A stretch of 64,000 bases of DNA from CAVWZH01 sp963765285 (lineage in GTDB: Bacteria > Acidobacteriota > Terriglobia > Terriglobales > Acidobacteriaceae). Each line of letters starts with the position of its first letter. Position 1 is the stretch's first letter. The stretch is from positions 620,001-684,000 of the forward strand of contig CAVXVR010000006.1 of NCBI GenBank assembly GCA_963765285.1. Reading direction: 5' to 3'. The notes under the pieces are model-generated. The model saw only the letters and a program-made list of their open reading frames with translations, made no database searches and was not told where the DNA came from. Shown one piece after another: positions 1 through 10,123 of the stretch. The translations under genes were made by a program, and so were the position numbers.

Positions 1-67
1 CGTTCGTTGGTGTCCCGGTGGGATATAGATCGTTGAAACGGGGCGCTAGAGCGGGTCGTTTTGACTG

Positions 68-102
68 CAGTTCTCAGACTTCAGTTCCCGGTTCTCAGTT
101 CT
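68..102 (+). repeat. word-repeat spacer, type A (copy 1)
   Basis: Reiterated CAGTTCTCAG/GGTTCTCAG words lie just upstream of the first fibre gene. The same wording recurs at 4781, 7412, 15172, 16240 and 23146, always in spacers of the phage-like cluster. Confidence 0.7.
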
Positions 103-127
103 GGTGGTTGGGAGTAACGGAGGAGAT

Positions 128-3100
128 ATGTTCGAAGCGCGCCGCCTGCCGAGGCGGCTTTTTTTCTTGCTGCTCTGGGTGGCAGCAGCGATGGCGGCCG
201 CATGGGCACAGACTCCGGCGACGACGACCGTCCAAGATACCGTGTACAGGGCAGACTCTTCCCCGGCTGGCGGAGAGTTGCTGATCTCCTGGCCGTCTTT
301 CACGACTTCTGGCGGACAGGCGGTGGCGGCTGGGACGAAGAGTGTGACGCTGGGTGCCGGAGGCGCACTCTCGGTGGCTTTGGTTCCAAACGCGGGGGCA
401 ACGCCAACGAACACGGTATATTCCGTCGTTTATCAGCTGGATGATGGCACTTCGAAAACAGAATATTGGCTCGTACCGACGACCTCGCCGACAACGATTG
501 CGGCGGTGAGAACCACGCTGGGGTCGGCGGTCTCGGCGGCGCCGCCCGCGACCAAGCAATATGTAGACGCGGCAGTCGCAAGCAAAGCGAACGACAGTGC
601 AGTGGTGCATTTGACTGGTTCGGAGACGATCACCGGCTCAAAGCAGTTTTCCGTATCGCCGACTCTGCCCACTCCAACGCAAGCGTCCGCCGCGGTGAAC
701 AAGGCCTATGTGGACTCGGCGGTAACCACTGCGGGCAGCGGATCATTCGTGAGCAAGGCGGGCGATGCCATGACCGGCCCTCTGCAATTACCGGGAGATC
801 CAGCAGCAGCGAATCAGGCTTCGGACAAGCATTACGTGGACCTGGGACTCGCGGCTAAAGCGGATCTGGTGGGGGGCGTGGTTCCGGCGGCTGAGTTGGC
901 CAGTGGAACCGCAAATAATGGAGTTTGCCTGCACGGGGATTCGACCTGGGGCGGATGCGGCACCAGCAGCAACGCAGTTTCCATTCAAAGTGTTCCGGTG
1001 GACACGACGGCGCCCACTGACAATCAAGTGATCACCTACGTAGCGTCGCTGGGAAAGTATCAGCCGCGGCCCGGAGGTGGAGTCACGGCGGGCATGCAGG
1101 CGGTGAAGTATGCACCGGACTTCAGTTGGTCGCAGTCGCCTTCGGCGGACCTGAGCGCAGCGGGAGCGAAGACGGTAAGTCTGGCAGCGTGTCCCGCGGG
1201 GGTGACGGGATCGGAGCCGCAGTACTACGTCTACGTTGCCGGCACCGGGACCGCAGAAGCCGTGCTGGTCACGGGTGGCACGTGCGCCGGTAACGGCCTG
1301 GCAGGAACGCTGCAGTTCACGACTGCAAATGCCCACAGCGCGGGGTATACCGTAAGCAGCGCATCCGGCGGATTGCAGGAAGTGCTGATCGCGGCGCGTT
1401 TCTCGCCGACCAACCCTGCGGGGACGTCGCAGTCCGGCAATGTGGTTGTGCCTCCAGGGGAGTACAAGGCGTTTGCCCGAGTTTCCATACGGGCGTCGAA
1501 CATCACAGTGGATTTTTCCGGCTCGATTGTGGAGTGCTGGATGAACGACACCTGCATCTACGTAGGCGATCCTACGAACGGCGTTCTGTTTTCCGATATC
1601 ACTCTGATCGGCCCGAGAGGCAGGCCGACGATCGCCAACGGGCAGAACCCTTTCATTGAAGTGAACGCGCAGAAAACGCGAGTCTTCAACGTATCGACAC
1701 GCGCGGCTTTGTCGAACGGCACGTTCGGCAGCTACGTGCAGGTGGATGATGATCAGGCCTTCCTGCTGGATGGATTGGATACGGCGTTGGGAGGGGGAAG
1801 CGGAAACTACGGAGTGCGGTGTGACGCGACGGTGTGTAATCCGGTGGTGTACGCACCAGGACCATTTGCCACCAGCGCCGCTGTAGGGTGGCTGAAGAAC
1901 CTCAACATCTCGATGCAATGCGCAGGCAATGGAGTCGACTGGCAGAGCGGAAATACGCTGCGGATTTCCGACAGCGTGATTCAGGGATACGCACAATATG
2001 GAGTGCGGGCGGGAACGCGGCGTGGGGGGTTTGGCGGCTTTGAGCTCGAGAACGTGTACGAGGAAGTGGGGAACTGCGCCAATCCTTCTGGCGCCATCGG
2101 CCAGGCCGGAGTGATCGCACAGGGATCGTCGGTGAAGATTGAAGGCGGAGAGGCTCCGGTTGGTGCGGCACCGCAATTCGCCAACACCGGAGGCACCAGC
2201 TATATCTACTATGTGGTGGCGCACCAGACTACGCAGGGTCCATCGAACCCGCTCTATGCAGGAACGGCCCTGAGCAACGGTTCGGGCAACATCACAGTGA
2301 CAACGCCCGACATTGCGGGAGCCACTACGTTCGACCTGCTGCGAGCGACTCCGGTGTCGGGGGCGCGCGAGCAAGCACCCTATGGAACGGGCAACTATGC
2401 GGTGGCGACAAATGTTACACGGTCATCAGCCTGCTTGAATGGAGTCTGCACGTTCACCGATACGCAGGCTACGCTGCAGTCGTACACGGTGGCCGTCCCG
2501 ACTTACTTTCCCTTGCTGACGTTCTGGCCGGGAAACCTGGTGCTGGGTGCGAACCAGGATTCAACCAGTCCGCTGAATGCAGCGCGGGCGTGGATGCAGA
2601 GTGTGACCTCGAACATTGTGGCGGTGCAAGGCACGGCAGCTCCTGCGGTCATCTCGACAAATTGCGATTCGCTGTCGGGCTGGACGCCGGTGTGGGTGAG
2701 TTGCTACTCGGCGATGGCGCCCTCCACTTTCTTTGAGCAGGGAGCGTTTTTGCTGGCGGTGAAGCCCAACGGAGACGCCAACAGCAAACTGAACCTGAAA
2801 GGGCGGCTGAATTTCTCCACGCTGGGAACCGCGCCGGGCCACATTATTACGCTGTCGGACTCGAACTTCCAGAAAACCATCGCCACGGCAAACAGCCGGC
2901 CGACGAACGACGCGAACGATGCCTTCTTAGGATACGACCAGGGCGACGGGAATCCGGTCAACATCGGGATCAGCCTGGGCGCGCCGAAATCAGTGAGCAA
3001 CTATGTGGGCAACGTGGGTGATGGCCAGAACTGGCTGGAGCGGCTGACGGCCAACCTGAAGGAATTCAAAACGAATGTGCAGATGGATAACTCGCTGACT

Positions 3101-4753
3101 GTGGCCGGAGCGGTGCAGGCGAGCTCGTTCGTTTCCACCGGAACGGGCGGGTGGAATATCACCGGAAGTTACGGAACGCTGAGCGCCGCGGCTGCGGGTA
3201 AGTCTCTGTTGGGATTCGGCACCAATGGCAAGCTGCAGGTTTCGGAGAACGGCGGCGCTGTGGTGGAGGTGGCCAAGCTCGACGTGAGCGGAAACTTCGC
3301 AGGTAACGCAAGCACCGCTTCGGCTCTGGCGCAGACACCATCGCAGTGCAGCGGCAGCTTCGCCACGGGCATACAGGCGAATGGAAACGCGAATTGCAGC
3401 ACTGCGGATCTGGTCGAACTGGCGGAAACCACCGCCCCGAGCGGCGTGGCGAATTACGGGATCTTCTGGTTCGACCAGACCTGCCATTGCCCAAAAGTGA
3501 TCGATAACAACGGACAGGCGGTGCAACTGGGGCTAACCAACGTGTTCAACGCGGATGCGAACACGCTGGAGGAATATAACGGAACGAATCCACAGACTTT
3601 GCGGGTGTACGGCACGCGGACGGATGCCTCGAACTACGAACGCTTCGGCTTGAAGTGGGACAACACAGATGGCTACTTCACGATTGCAAGTGAAAATGCA
3701 GGAACGGGGAGCCAGCGGGGAATCGGATTTTTGATCGGGAGCACAGTGCGGTGGGCGATTGATATCTCGTCGAGTCTGAAGCCTTTTACCGACAATTCGT
3801 ACAATGTCGGCGCAGTGACTCCGACGACGCTGCGGCCGAAGACCTACTACGCGGGAACATCGTTCGACATTACAAACTCGGGGGCTTTGACCTTCGAACC
3901 CTGCAACGACGGGACCACCGGCACGAGCCTGAACTTCCTGGCGAAATGGAATGGGGCCGGCACTCCGTGCGCGGTGAAGGCGGCAACCAGCGACACGGAT
4001 GGACTCATCGGAATCGTCAGCGGCGGGAGTGGAACGAGCGGAAGTGCGGTTGTGAGCTATCGCGGCTACGCGTCGTGCAGCTTCGATGGCGCTACGACAG
4101 CCGCTGATTACGTCATCGCAAGCAGCAGCACAGCGGGCGATTGTCACGATGCCGGAGCAACGAGGCCTACGGGAGTGGAAGTGATTGGCCGGGTGATGAG
4201 CACAAATGGGACCTCGGGAACATACTCTTTGTTTATGGCGCTTGAGCCGAGCGCAGGTCCGAGCCCGGTCCCTTGGTTCACGCAGACTACGGCGAGCGGC
4301 TCAGTTTCGTTCCTGACGTCGTCCAATGTGGCCAAACTGTACGGCGTGGTCTATGGCAATCCTTCGCCGCTGACCACGACGCAGGTCACGTACAACGTGA
4401 CGACGGCGGACAACACCTCCAACAACTATGACATTGGTTTGTACAACAGTTCGGGTGGCCTGGTGGCTCACATCGGGACCACCGCGGGGACCAGCTTTGC
4501 GGGAACGACTGGATGGAAAACTGTGAACTGGACTGCGGCGGCAACGATCAAGCCGGGCAAATACTATCTGGCGATCACGACCAACTGCACGAGTTCCTGC
4601 GCGCAGTTGATTGGAAGCTTGACCGGCGGCGGATTCACGTTTGCGGGGGCAGTGCAGGAGAGTGTGACTTCGGGCGGAACTTTGCCGGCCACGATTACTA
4701 TTCCTAGCGATTCGTATACGGCAACTACGGTTCCGACCTGGTCGATCCAATAA
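128..4753 (+). CDS. exported phage tail-fibre-like beta-helix protein, 1541 aa
   Basis: The start at 128 is chosen because GGAGGAG lies just upstream and the product then begins with a clean Sec signal peptide: RRLPRR, a hydrophobic core, and cleavage near AWA-Q at residue 27. Residues about 140-250 carry the segments typical of phage tail fibres (KQYVDAAV, NKAYVDSAV, KAGDAMTGPL, KHYVDLGLAAKA). Residues about 330-850 are Gly/Ser/Thr-rich and resemble a right-handed beta helix. The C-terminal third is again low-complexity beta sequence. Tail fibres bind or degrade surface glycans. The signal peptide on a fibre-type protein is unusual, because phage fibres normally assemble in the cytoplasm. 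It is followed by two more exported beta-helix proteins and then terL. The fibre-type call is firm; the biological role is not. Confidence 0.75.
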   Translation: MFEARRLPRRLFFLLLWVAAAMAAAWAQTPATTTVQDTVYRADSSPAGGELLISWPSFTTSGGQAVAAGTKSVTLGAGGALSVALVPNAGATPTNTVYSVVYQLDDGTSKTEYWLVPTTSPTTIAAVRTTLGSAVSAAPPATKQYVDAAVASKANDSAVVHLTGSETITGSKQFSVSPTLPTPTQASAAVNKAYVDSAVTTAGSGSFVSKAGDAMTGPLQLPGDPAAANQASDKHYVDLGLAAKADLVGGVVPAAELASGTANNGVCLHGDSTWGGCGTSSNAVSIQSVPVDTTAPTDNQVITYVASLGKYQPRPGGGVTAGMQAVKYAPDFSWSQSPSADLSAAGAKTVSLAACPAGVTGSEPQYYVYVAGTGTAEAVLVTGGTCAGNGLAGTLQFTTANAHSAGYTVSSASGGLQEVLIAARFSPTNPAGTSQSGNVVVPPGEYKAFARVSIRASNITVDFSGSIVECWMNDTCIYVGDPTNGVLFSDITLIGPRGRPTIANGQNPFIEVNAQKTRVFNVSTRAALSNGTFGSYVQVDDDQAFLLDGLDTALGGGSGNYGVRCDATVCNPVVYAPGPFATSAAVGWLKNLNISMQCAGNGVDWQSGNTLRISDSVIQGYAQYGVRAGTRRGGFGGFELENVYEEVGNCANPSGAIGQAGVIAQGSSVKIEGGEAPVGAAPQFANTGGTSYIYYVVAHQTTQGPSNPLYAGTALSNGSGNITVTTPDIAGATTFDLLRATPVSGAREQAPYGTGNYAVATNVTRSSACLNGVCTFTDTQATLQSYTVAVPTYFPLLTFWPGNLVLGANQDSTSPLNAARAWMQSVTSNIVAVQGTAAPAVISTNCDSLSGWTPVWVSCYSAMAPSTFFEQGAFLLAVKPNGDANSKLNLKGRLNFSTLGTAPGHIITLSDSNFQKTIATANSRPTNDANDAFLGYDQGDGNPVNIGISLGAPKSVSNYVGNVGDGQNWLERLTANLKEFKTNVQMDNSLTVAGAVQASSFVSTGTGGWNITGSYGTLSAAAAGKSLLGFGTNGKLQVSENGGAVVEVAKLDVSGNFAGNASTASALAQTPSQCSGSFATGIQANGNANCSTADLVELAETTAPSGVANYGIFWFDQTCHCPKVIDNNGQAVQLGLTNVFNADANTLEEYNGTNPQTLRVYGTRTDASNYERFGLKWDNTDGYFTIASENAGTGSQRGIGFLIGSTVRWAIDISSSLKPFTDNSYNVGAVTPTTLRPKTYYAGTSFDITNSGALTFEPCNDGTTGTSLNFLAKWNGAGTPCAVKAATSDTDGLIGIVSGGSGTSGSAVVSYRGYASCSFDGATTAADYVIASSSTAGDCHDAGATRPTGVEVIGRVMSTNGTSGTYSLFMALEPSAGPSPVPWFTQTTASGSVSFLTSSNVAKLYGVVYGNPSPLTTTQVTYNVTTADNTSNNYDIGLYNSSGGLVAHIGTTAGTSFAGTTGWKTVNWTAAATIKPGKYYLAITTNCTSSCAQLIGSLTGGGFTFAGAVQESVTSGGTLPATITIPSDSYTATTVPTWSIQ

Positions 4754-4780
4754 CGGCGGGAACGCCGGTTGAAACAAACC

Positions 4781-4812
4781 AGTTTTCAGTTCTCGGGTCT
4801 CAGTTCTCGGTT
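4781..4812 (+). repeat. word-repeat spacer, type A (copy 2)
   Basis: AGTTTTCAGTTCTCGGG and CAGTTCTCGG words lie between the first and second fibre genes, related to copy 1. Confidence 0.6.
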
Positions 4813-4841
4813 TACTTCACTTCACATTCATGGGAGGAACT

Positions 4842-7330
4842 ATGCGGAGCGTACTCGCGCTGCTGCTGATGGCGTTGTGTCTTCCTGCCAGGGCTGTGAC
4901 GTACTACGTGGATCCAGCTGGGAACAACGCGAACAACGGGCTTTCGCCCCAAACCGCCTGGAGGTCGCTACTGAAGGTGGGGATTTCGGCGTTTCAGCCA
5001 GGCGACGTGATTTTGTTCAAGCGCGACGGGGTGTGGAATGAATGGCTTACTCCCCCTTCGAGCGGGAATGCAACCAATCTGATCAAGTTTGACGCCTACG
5101 GGACGGGGCGGCCTCCGGAATTCACGGGCGCCTATGCGACAACGGCCGGCGCAATGGGTTAACACCTCGGGAAATGTCTGGCAAATCACCTTGACCGCAG
5201 AACAAGCCATCTCGCAACTCAAGTTCGTGCAATTCGGCACGATCTGGGGAAATGCGCAGAGTGCGACAGAATGCGCTGGCCAACGATCGCGACTGGTATT
5301 ACGACCCGGTGGCTCAAAATCTTTATGTGTGGTCTTCGAGCGGGAATCCGGTGACACACTACGGAACGGTAACGCCGATCATTCTGAGCGGGGCATCGCT
5401 GATCAATATCAATAGCGTCAGTTATCTGGAAATCCAACACCTCAAGTTGGATTGGTACGACGGGTATGGAGTGCAGGTGCAGGGCACGAGCGATCACATC
5501 TGGCTGGCGAATGTGATGGCCGACAGCCAGGTGCCGAACGCGACGGTGCCGATCGGTTTTTATGTTCATCCCAACGGAACGCCCGGCGACATTCATTTGT
5601 ACAACACCGATTCACACCGAAATTATGTGGGGTATCGCTTCGACAACGCAGCCAACGCGATCGAACTAAAGAACTGCCGGGGCTATGCGAACCGGACCTA
5701 CGGATTGATGGATAACACAGGTGCGGTCACGTTTTCTTTCTGTCATTTCTACGCCAACAATCTGGCTACGGGACTTTCGACCGACATCACGGGATCTCCC
5801 GGCCCGATCAACGGCGGAAATAATCTGGCAGCGGATACGCCACCGCGTCTGCGCGGTTTCATGCGGTACCCGGCGCGAATCACGGTGACTTATGACGATC
5901 CGGGATTGATAGACGGTTCACACCAATATATCCAGTCCCTGCTGCCGACGTTCCAGGAAAAAGGAATGCCGCTGAGCATCGCGGTGGTGACCGGTTATGA
6001 CCTTTCACAGTCTTTGATTTCGACGTTCCAGTCATGGATCAACGCGGGGTGGGATGTGAACTGCCACTCGGTGTCACACCAATATTTTGTGTTTCCCAAT
6101 GCGTTCACGATTCAGTACACGGGGACGGGGGCCTCAAGCGTGACCCTCTCGATCGCCAACAAGCAATTCACCATTACGGCCCCGGGCGATCCGAACGCGC
6201 AAGTGAGTTGGGACCTGAGCGCTTCAGGAGCGGACATCGTGCCCAACGGACTGGATACGCTAGGCGGTCTTATTTACACGCTCAACCAGCGCGGCGTGTT
6301 TTCCGTGATCCCGGACCTGAACCTGAAAAACGCGGTCAAGAGCGGAGACCTGGCGGACGTGACATCGCAAAATATCAAGAGCGCACCCTACACCCTGCTG
6401 CAAGACAAAACGCGGCTGATGAGTGATGAGATCGGATGGTCGAGGGCGTGGATCAACGCCAACCTGACGGGAGTTGGCGGCGGACATTCGGCGACGCTGA
6501 CCTGGAGTGCGCCCACTTCGGGAGCGACGCCCACGGGATACAACGTCTATCGCTCGGCCACAACTGGCGGGCCGTACGCCCAGATTGGAAGTGGAATTAC
6601 GGTCACGAATTACACGGACTTTGCGGTCAATCCGCAGCAGGTCTGGTACTACGTGGTCACGGCCACGAATGGCTCCGGTGAGTCGGGCTATTCGAACGAG
6701 ATATCAGCCACGATCCCGGGAAGCTGGGTGTACGTGTATCCCGGGAGTTATGAAGACAGCTCTACCGAGACGATTGCGGCGGCTGCAGGATTTGCGGGCG
6801 CGCGGGGAGCGGGATCGATGCAGCCGGCGCCGAATGCGGCCTCGGTTCTGGCAACTGGAGTGGACATCCAGAACATTTTGAGCCAGGGGGTCGCTCCCAA
6901 TCTGCAGAACCTGAGCGATGCACAACTTACCAGCAAGCTACAGGCGCTGGTGTTCAAGTCGGGCGTGTGGGGAGTCCCGATAGGAATCTTTTTTCACGTA
7001 AACGAACTCTCACCGCACCAGGTGGGCGTCATGCTGGACGCACTGAAGTCAGCTGGAGCCACGCTGATGACCAACACCCAACTAGTGAGCTATTTGCGCG
7101 GAGCGCAGCAGAATGTGGGGACGACCTTTTACACGGACGCGGCCTCGGGAGCTCCACTCGACCTGCGGCCAACCTCAACCTCGCCGCTGGTGGATCAAGG
7201 CGCCCCGCTGGACGCGGAGTACAAGTTCGACCTGATGGGAATCGACCAAACACAATTCGGGACGGGTTGGGAGATCGGCGCGATGGCGTTTGTGCCGGAA
7301 GCACCGGGCCGCGCCAAGGCTGGGCCTTAG
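4842..7330 (+). CDS. exported beta-helix / polysaccharide-deacetylase-like fibre protein (two frameshifts)
   Basis: Reading starts at ATG 4842 after GGGAGGAAC and gives a signal peptide (MRSVLALLLMALCLPARA) followed by TYYVDPAGNNANNG, the opening of many right-handed beta-helix proteins. The frame breaks near 5150 and again near 5250; the intervening frame keeps matching sequence (TSGNVWQITLTAEQ), and the last frame runs to 7330. After the helix comes a NodB-like deacetylase core with TVTYDDP and the metal-ligand type motif HSVSH (codons near 6063-6080). A fibronectin type III domain (TLTWSAPTSGATPTGYNVYR) follows. The rest of the barrel then resumes (GIFFHVNELSPHQ). The predicted activity is surface polysaccharide deacetylation or binding. 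The breaks look like sequence errors, since both flanking parts are conserved. Confidence 0.65.
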
Positions 7331-7370
7331 GCGGCTTTTGGCTGGCTCTGGCCTTTGGCTCTTGGCTGAC
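7331..7370 (+). repeat. word-repeat spacer, type B (copy 1)
   Basis: Reiterated GGCTTTTGGC/TTGGCTCTTGGC words lie immediately after the deacetylase-like gene. Related words occur at 12639, 18490, 18587 and, inside dnaG, at 43309. Confidence 0.6.
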
Positions 7371-7411
7371 TATCGAACTTCGTCGTCGTTTCTGATTTCC
7401 GGTTGGTCAAC

Positions 7412-7447
7412 TTCAGTTCTTAGTTCCTGGTTCTCAGTTCTCAGTTG
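7412..7447 (+). repeat. word-repeat spacer, type A (copy 3)
   Basis: CAGTTCTTAGTTCCTGG and TTCTCAGTTCTCAG words lie immediately before the third fibre-like gene. This is nearly the same text as copies 4 and 6. Confidence 0.7.
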
Positions 7448-7456
7448 TGAATTCCT

Positions 7457-10123
7457 ATGAGACTTGTTATGGCGGTAATCATAGTGGCGGCGGCCGCATG
7501 GGGGCAGTCTGTCTCGACAGGCAGCGCGACGAGCAGAGGCGCCTCGGTATGGACCACGACCGGCAACGCGCAAAGCAGTACGGAAAACGTGTATTGCGGA
7601 CCGGGAGATATGCCGTCGTTTGGCTTGTCCGATGGGCCAGCTACACTGCCTGCGGCCTGCGTCTATACGGGAAATTCAACCGGTCCCGCGACCGTGAAGA
7701 CCATTTGCCCCTCAGGGCAGACGCAAAGCATCACGATGCCGTCTCCAGGATTGGCGTGTGATTACTCGACCATTCAGGCAGCGGTCACGGCCTCGGCGGG
7801 GAATCCGGGTATCTGGTATCTCATCAAGGCGACGAGCACGGGGCTGTCTTCCGGAACTCAGAACGTTTACGCGGAGTGCGTAGCCTGGCCGTCGGGCACG
7901 GGTGGAAGCTCCTCGACGTGGGACTGGTTTACGACCGACCTCTATGCGTCTCTGCCGCCTTCCGGCTCAAGGGTCAACCCCGGCTATGTGGGAACGGCGT
8001 CGCTGTCCGGATATCCGAGCTATACGCCGCCCGCTTCCGGAGTCTACATGCCGAAGATTCGTTGCGGCACGACGAACACATCGACCTTCGCGCTGGATGC
8101 CTCAACCAGCTACAAGAGATTCATCGGCCTCGAAGTGACCAGCCTGTCGGGAGTGGCAATCCAGAACTCGCTTTTCGCCATGCCGCTCAACGGAACTTTC
8201 GGATCGGACCACATTATCGTTGACCGCTCCCTGATCCACGGCGGGGACAGTCCGACATGGACGAACGAGGCTGCGAGCGTGCAGCGTGGCGTGCGCATGG
8301 CCGGGACATATCTCGCAGTGGTGGACTCGTGGGTTGGCAGACATTGCGTGTTCCGGGAACCTGCCCTTGAACTTGCTCGGAATCGAACGCCTTCGCCTGG
8401 GGCACCGGAGCCACTTCCGGTCCGCAGGGGCCATACAAGCTCTACAACAATCTGATCTCGGCGAGTTCGGAGACGTGGCTGACGGGCGGGGGACAGACCG
8501 ACGTCAATCCCGAGGACGCCGAAATCCGCCAGAACCATTCCTTCAAGCCGTTGTTCTGGAACTGGCGGAGCTGCTTTACCCCGTTGCCGGCATGGTGTAA
8601 CGGGATCTACTTCTGGGGTGGCGCGGATGTTACGACCATCTCCCGAACCTCGAATGTGGTCTCGGCCACGTTGTCCCGCTATCCACTGCTGACCCGCACC
8701 TACACGGTGGGAGACAAACTGGACGTAAACAATGTGGGCGATTCGAGCTTTAACGGGACGTTCACTTTAACCGCCGCAGCCGGAAACAATGTGCAGTGGT
8801 CACAAACCGCGGCGGACGCCAGCTCTTCCGGCGGGCAGGCGAACTATCTCGGCCTCGAAGCCAACGTAAAGAATCTGGGGGAGATGAAGAACCAGGACCG
8901 GGCGTTGATTGAAGGCAACATCTTCGAAAACAACTGGGATGGTCAGAGCGATCAGGACGGGCAATGCTTCAACCTTAACGCCATCGGGAGTCCGGGAGAC
9001 ACGCAGGTTGCCGTCGTAACCAACGTGACAATCCGTTACAACCTGTTCAAGCATTGCAACAAGGCCGGGCTGATCGGGAACGAGCAAAACGGGCTGGTCG
9101 GTGTGGGCGCGCTGGGCAACTTTTCGATTCACGACGATGTCTGGGACGACATGTCGAATATCTGGGGCTTGAGCGGGCAGGGCACCAACGCCATGGGCTT
9201 CACGGAGTCGAACAGCTATTCGTCGGTCTCGATGCCTTCAAACATCACCATCAACCATGTGACCATCATCCAGACGGACGCGCAGCTTACCTCTCGGTCA
9301 GCAGAAGACGCGTCGATGGAAAATCTTACCGACAGCTCGAATTCGTTGTTTATCCCCACGGGCACCGTGAGTACTAGCGGATTGACGGTCACCTTGACCT
9401 GCGCCAGCCCGAGTCCGAGCAGTACGACCTGCACGTCGTTCAATAACCTAAGCGATTCTTGCAGCGGCAGCGGATGGGGAACGATTGCGACCAACGGCTG
9501 CGTGGTCATCATCAACGGAGTGAAATACCAGATTGACGGATCGGTGGCGCGAACCACGACCAGCCTGACTCTGCTTACCTCGGCGGGAACCCAAACCGGA
9601 GTAACTTACACGGGGCGCTGCAAGGCGGCGTTCAACGGAACCTGTCCCACGGGGCCGCCCGCTACGCCGTGGCCGGGACACGTCGTGCTGAACAGCATCT
9701 CGGCGGCGGGGACGCGAGGTCAGGGTAGCTCTTTGGCCACGGACTAATTACTATTACGACACCACGGCGACGGCGAACCACTACTGGATCAATTGCAACA
9801 TTTGGGCAAGTGCCCAAACTCACAATCAGGACTCGCCCACCCCGTATCCGACATACAACCCGGCGGGCTATAGCTGCACGAATCAGGACACGTCAGATCA
9901 CACACTGGGGACGGTCGGGTTTGCGAATTACAACTCTGGGTTGGGCGGGGGAAATTACGCCCTGTGCACCGGATCGGGGACGGATGCCTACGGAGTGAAT
10001 CCCAGCTGCACCGGAGCATCGCCGTTCTACTCGGGGAGTTTCCCGAACTGGCCAACTACCGACAATCTGCCTCCGGGAGCGAACATACAGGCGGTCAACC
10101 AGTACATGCAGGGGGCGCAGTAG
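7457..10123 (+). CDS. exported right-handed beta-helix protein (two frameshifts)
   Basis: ATG 7457 gives a short signal peptide (MRLVMAVIIVAAAAWGQ). The body is rich in Ser, Thr, Gly and Asn, with beta-helix style rungs (HIIVDRSLIHGG, RALIEGNIFENNWDG, VTIRYNLFKHC), as in pectate-lyase-like or parallel beta-helix repeat proteins. The frame changes near 8375 and near 9725. The sequence continues sensibly across both (GPQGPYKLYNNLISASSE; then NYYYDTTATANHYWINCNI), so one gene of roughly 888 codons ends at 10123. Its stop abuts the GTG start of terL with no spacer, suggesting cotranscription with the phage genes. No catalytic residues could be assigned. A phage-associated surface adhesin or depolymerase is likely. 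Confidence 0.65.

Noticed and set aside
788..2374. 528-codon open frame on the - strand
   Set aside because: It is antisense to the fibre gene, Arg/His-rich composition typical of a high-GC shadow frame.
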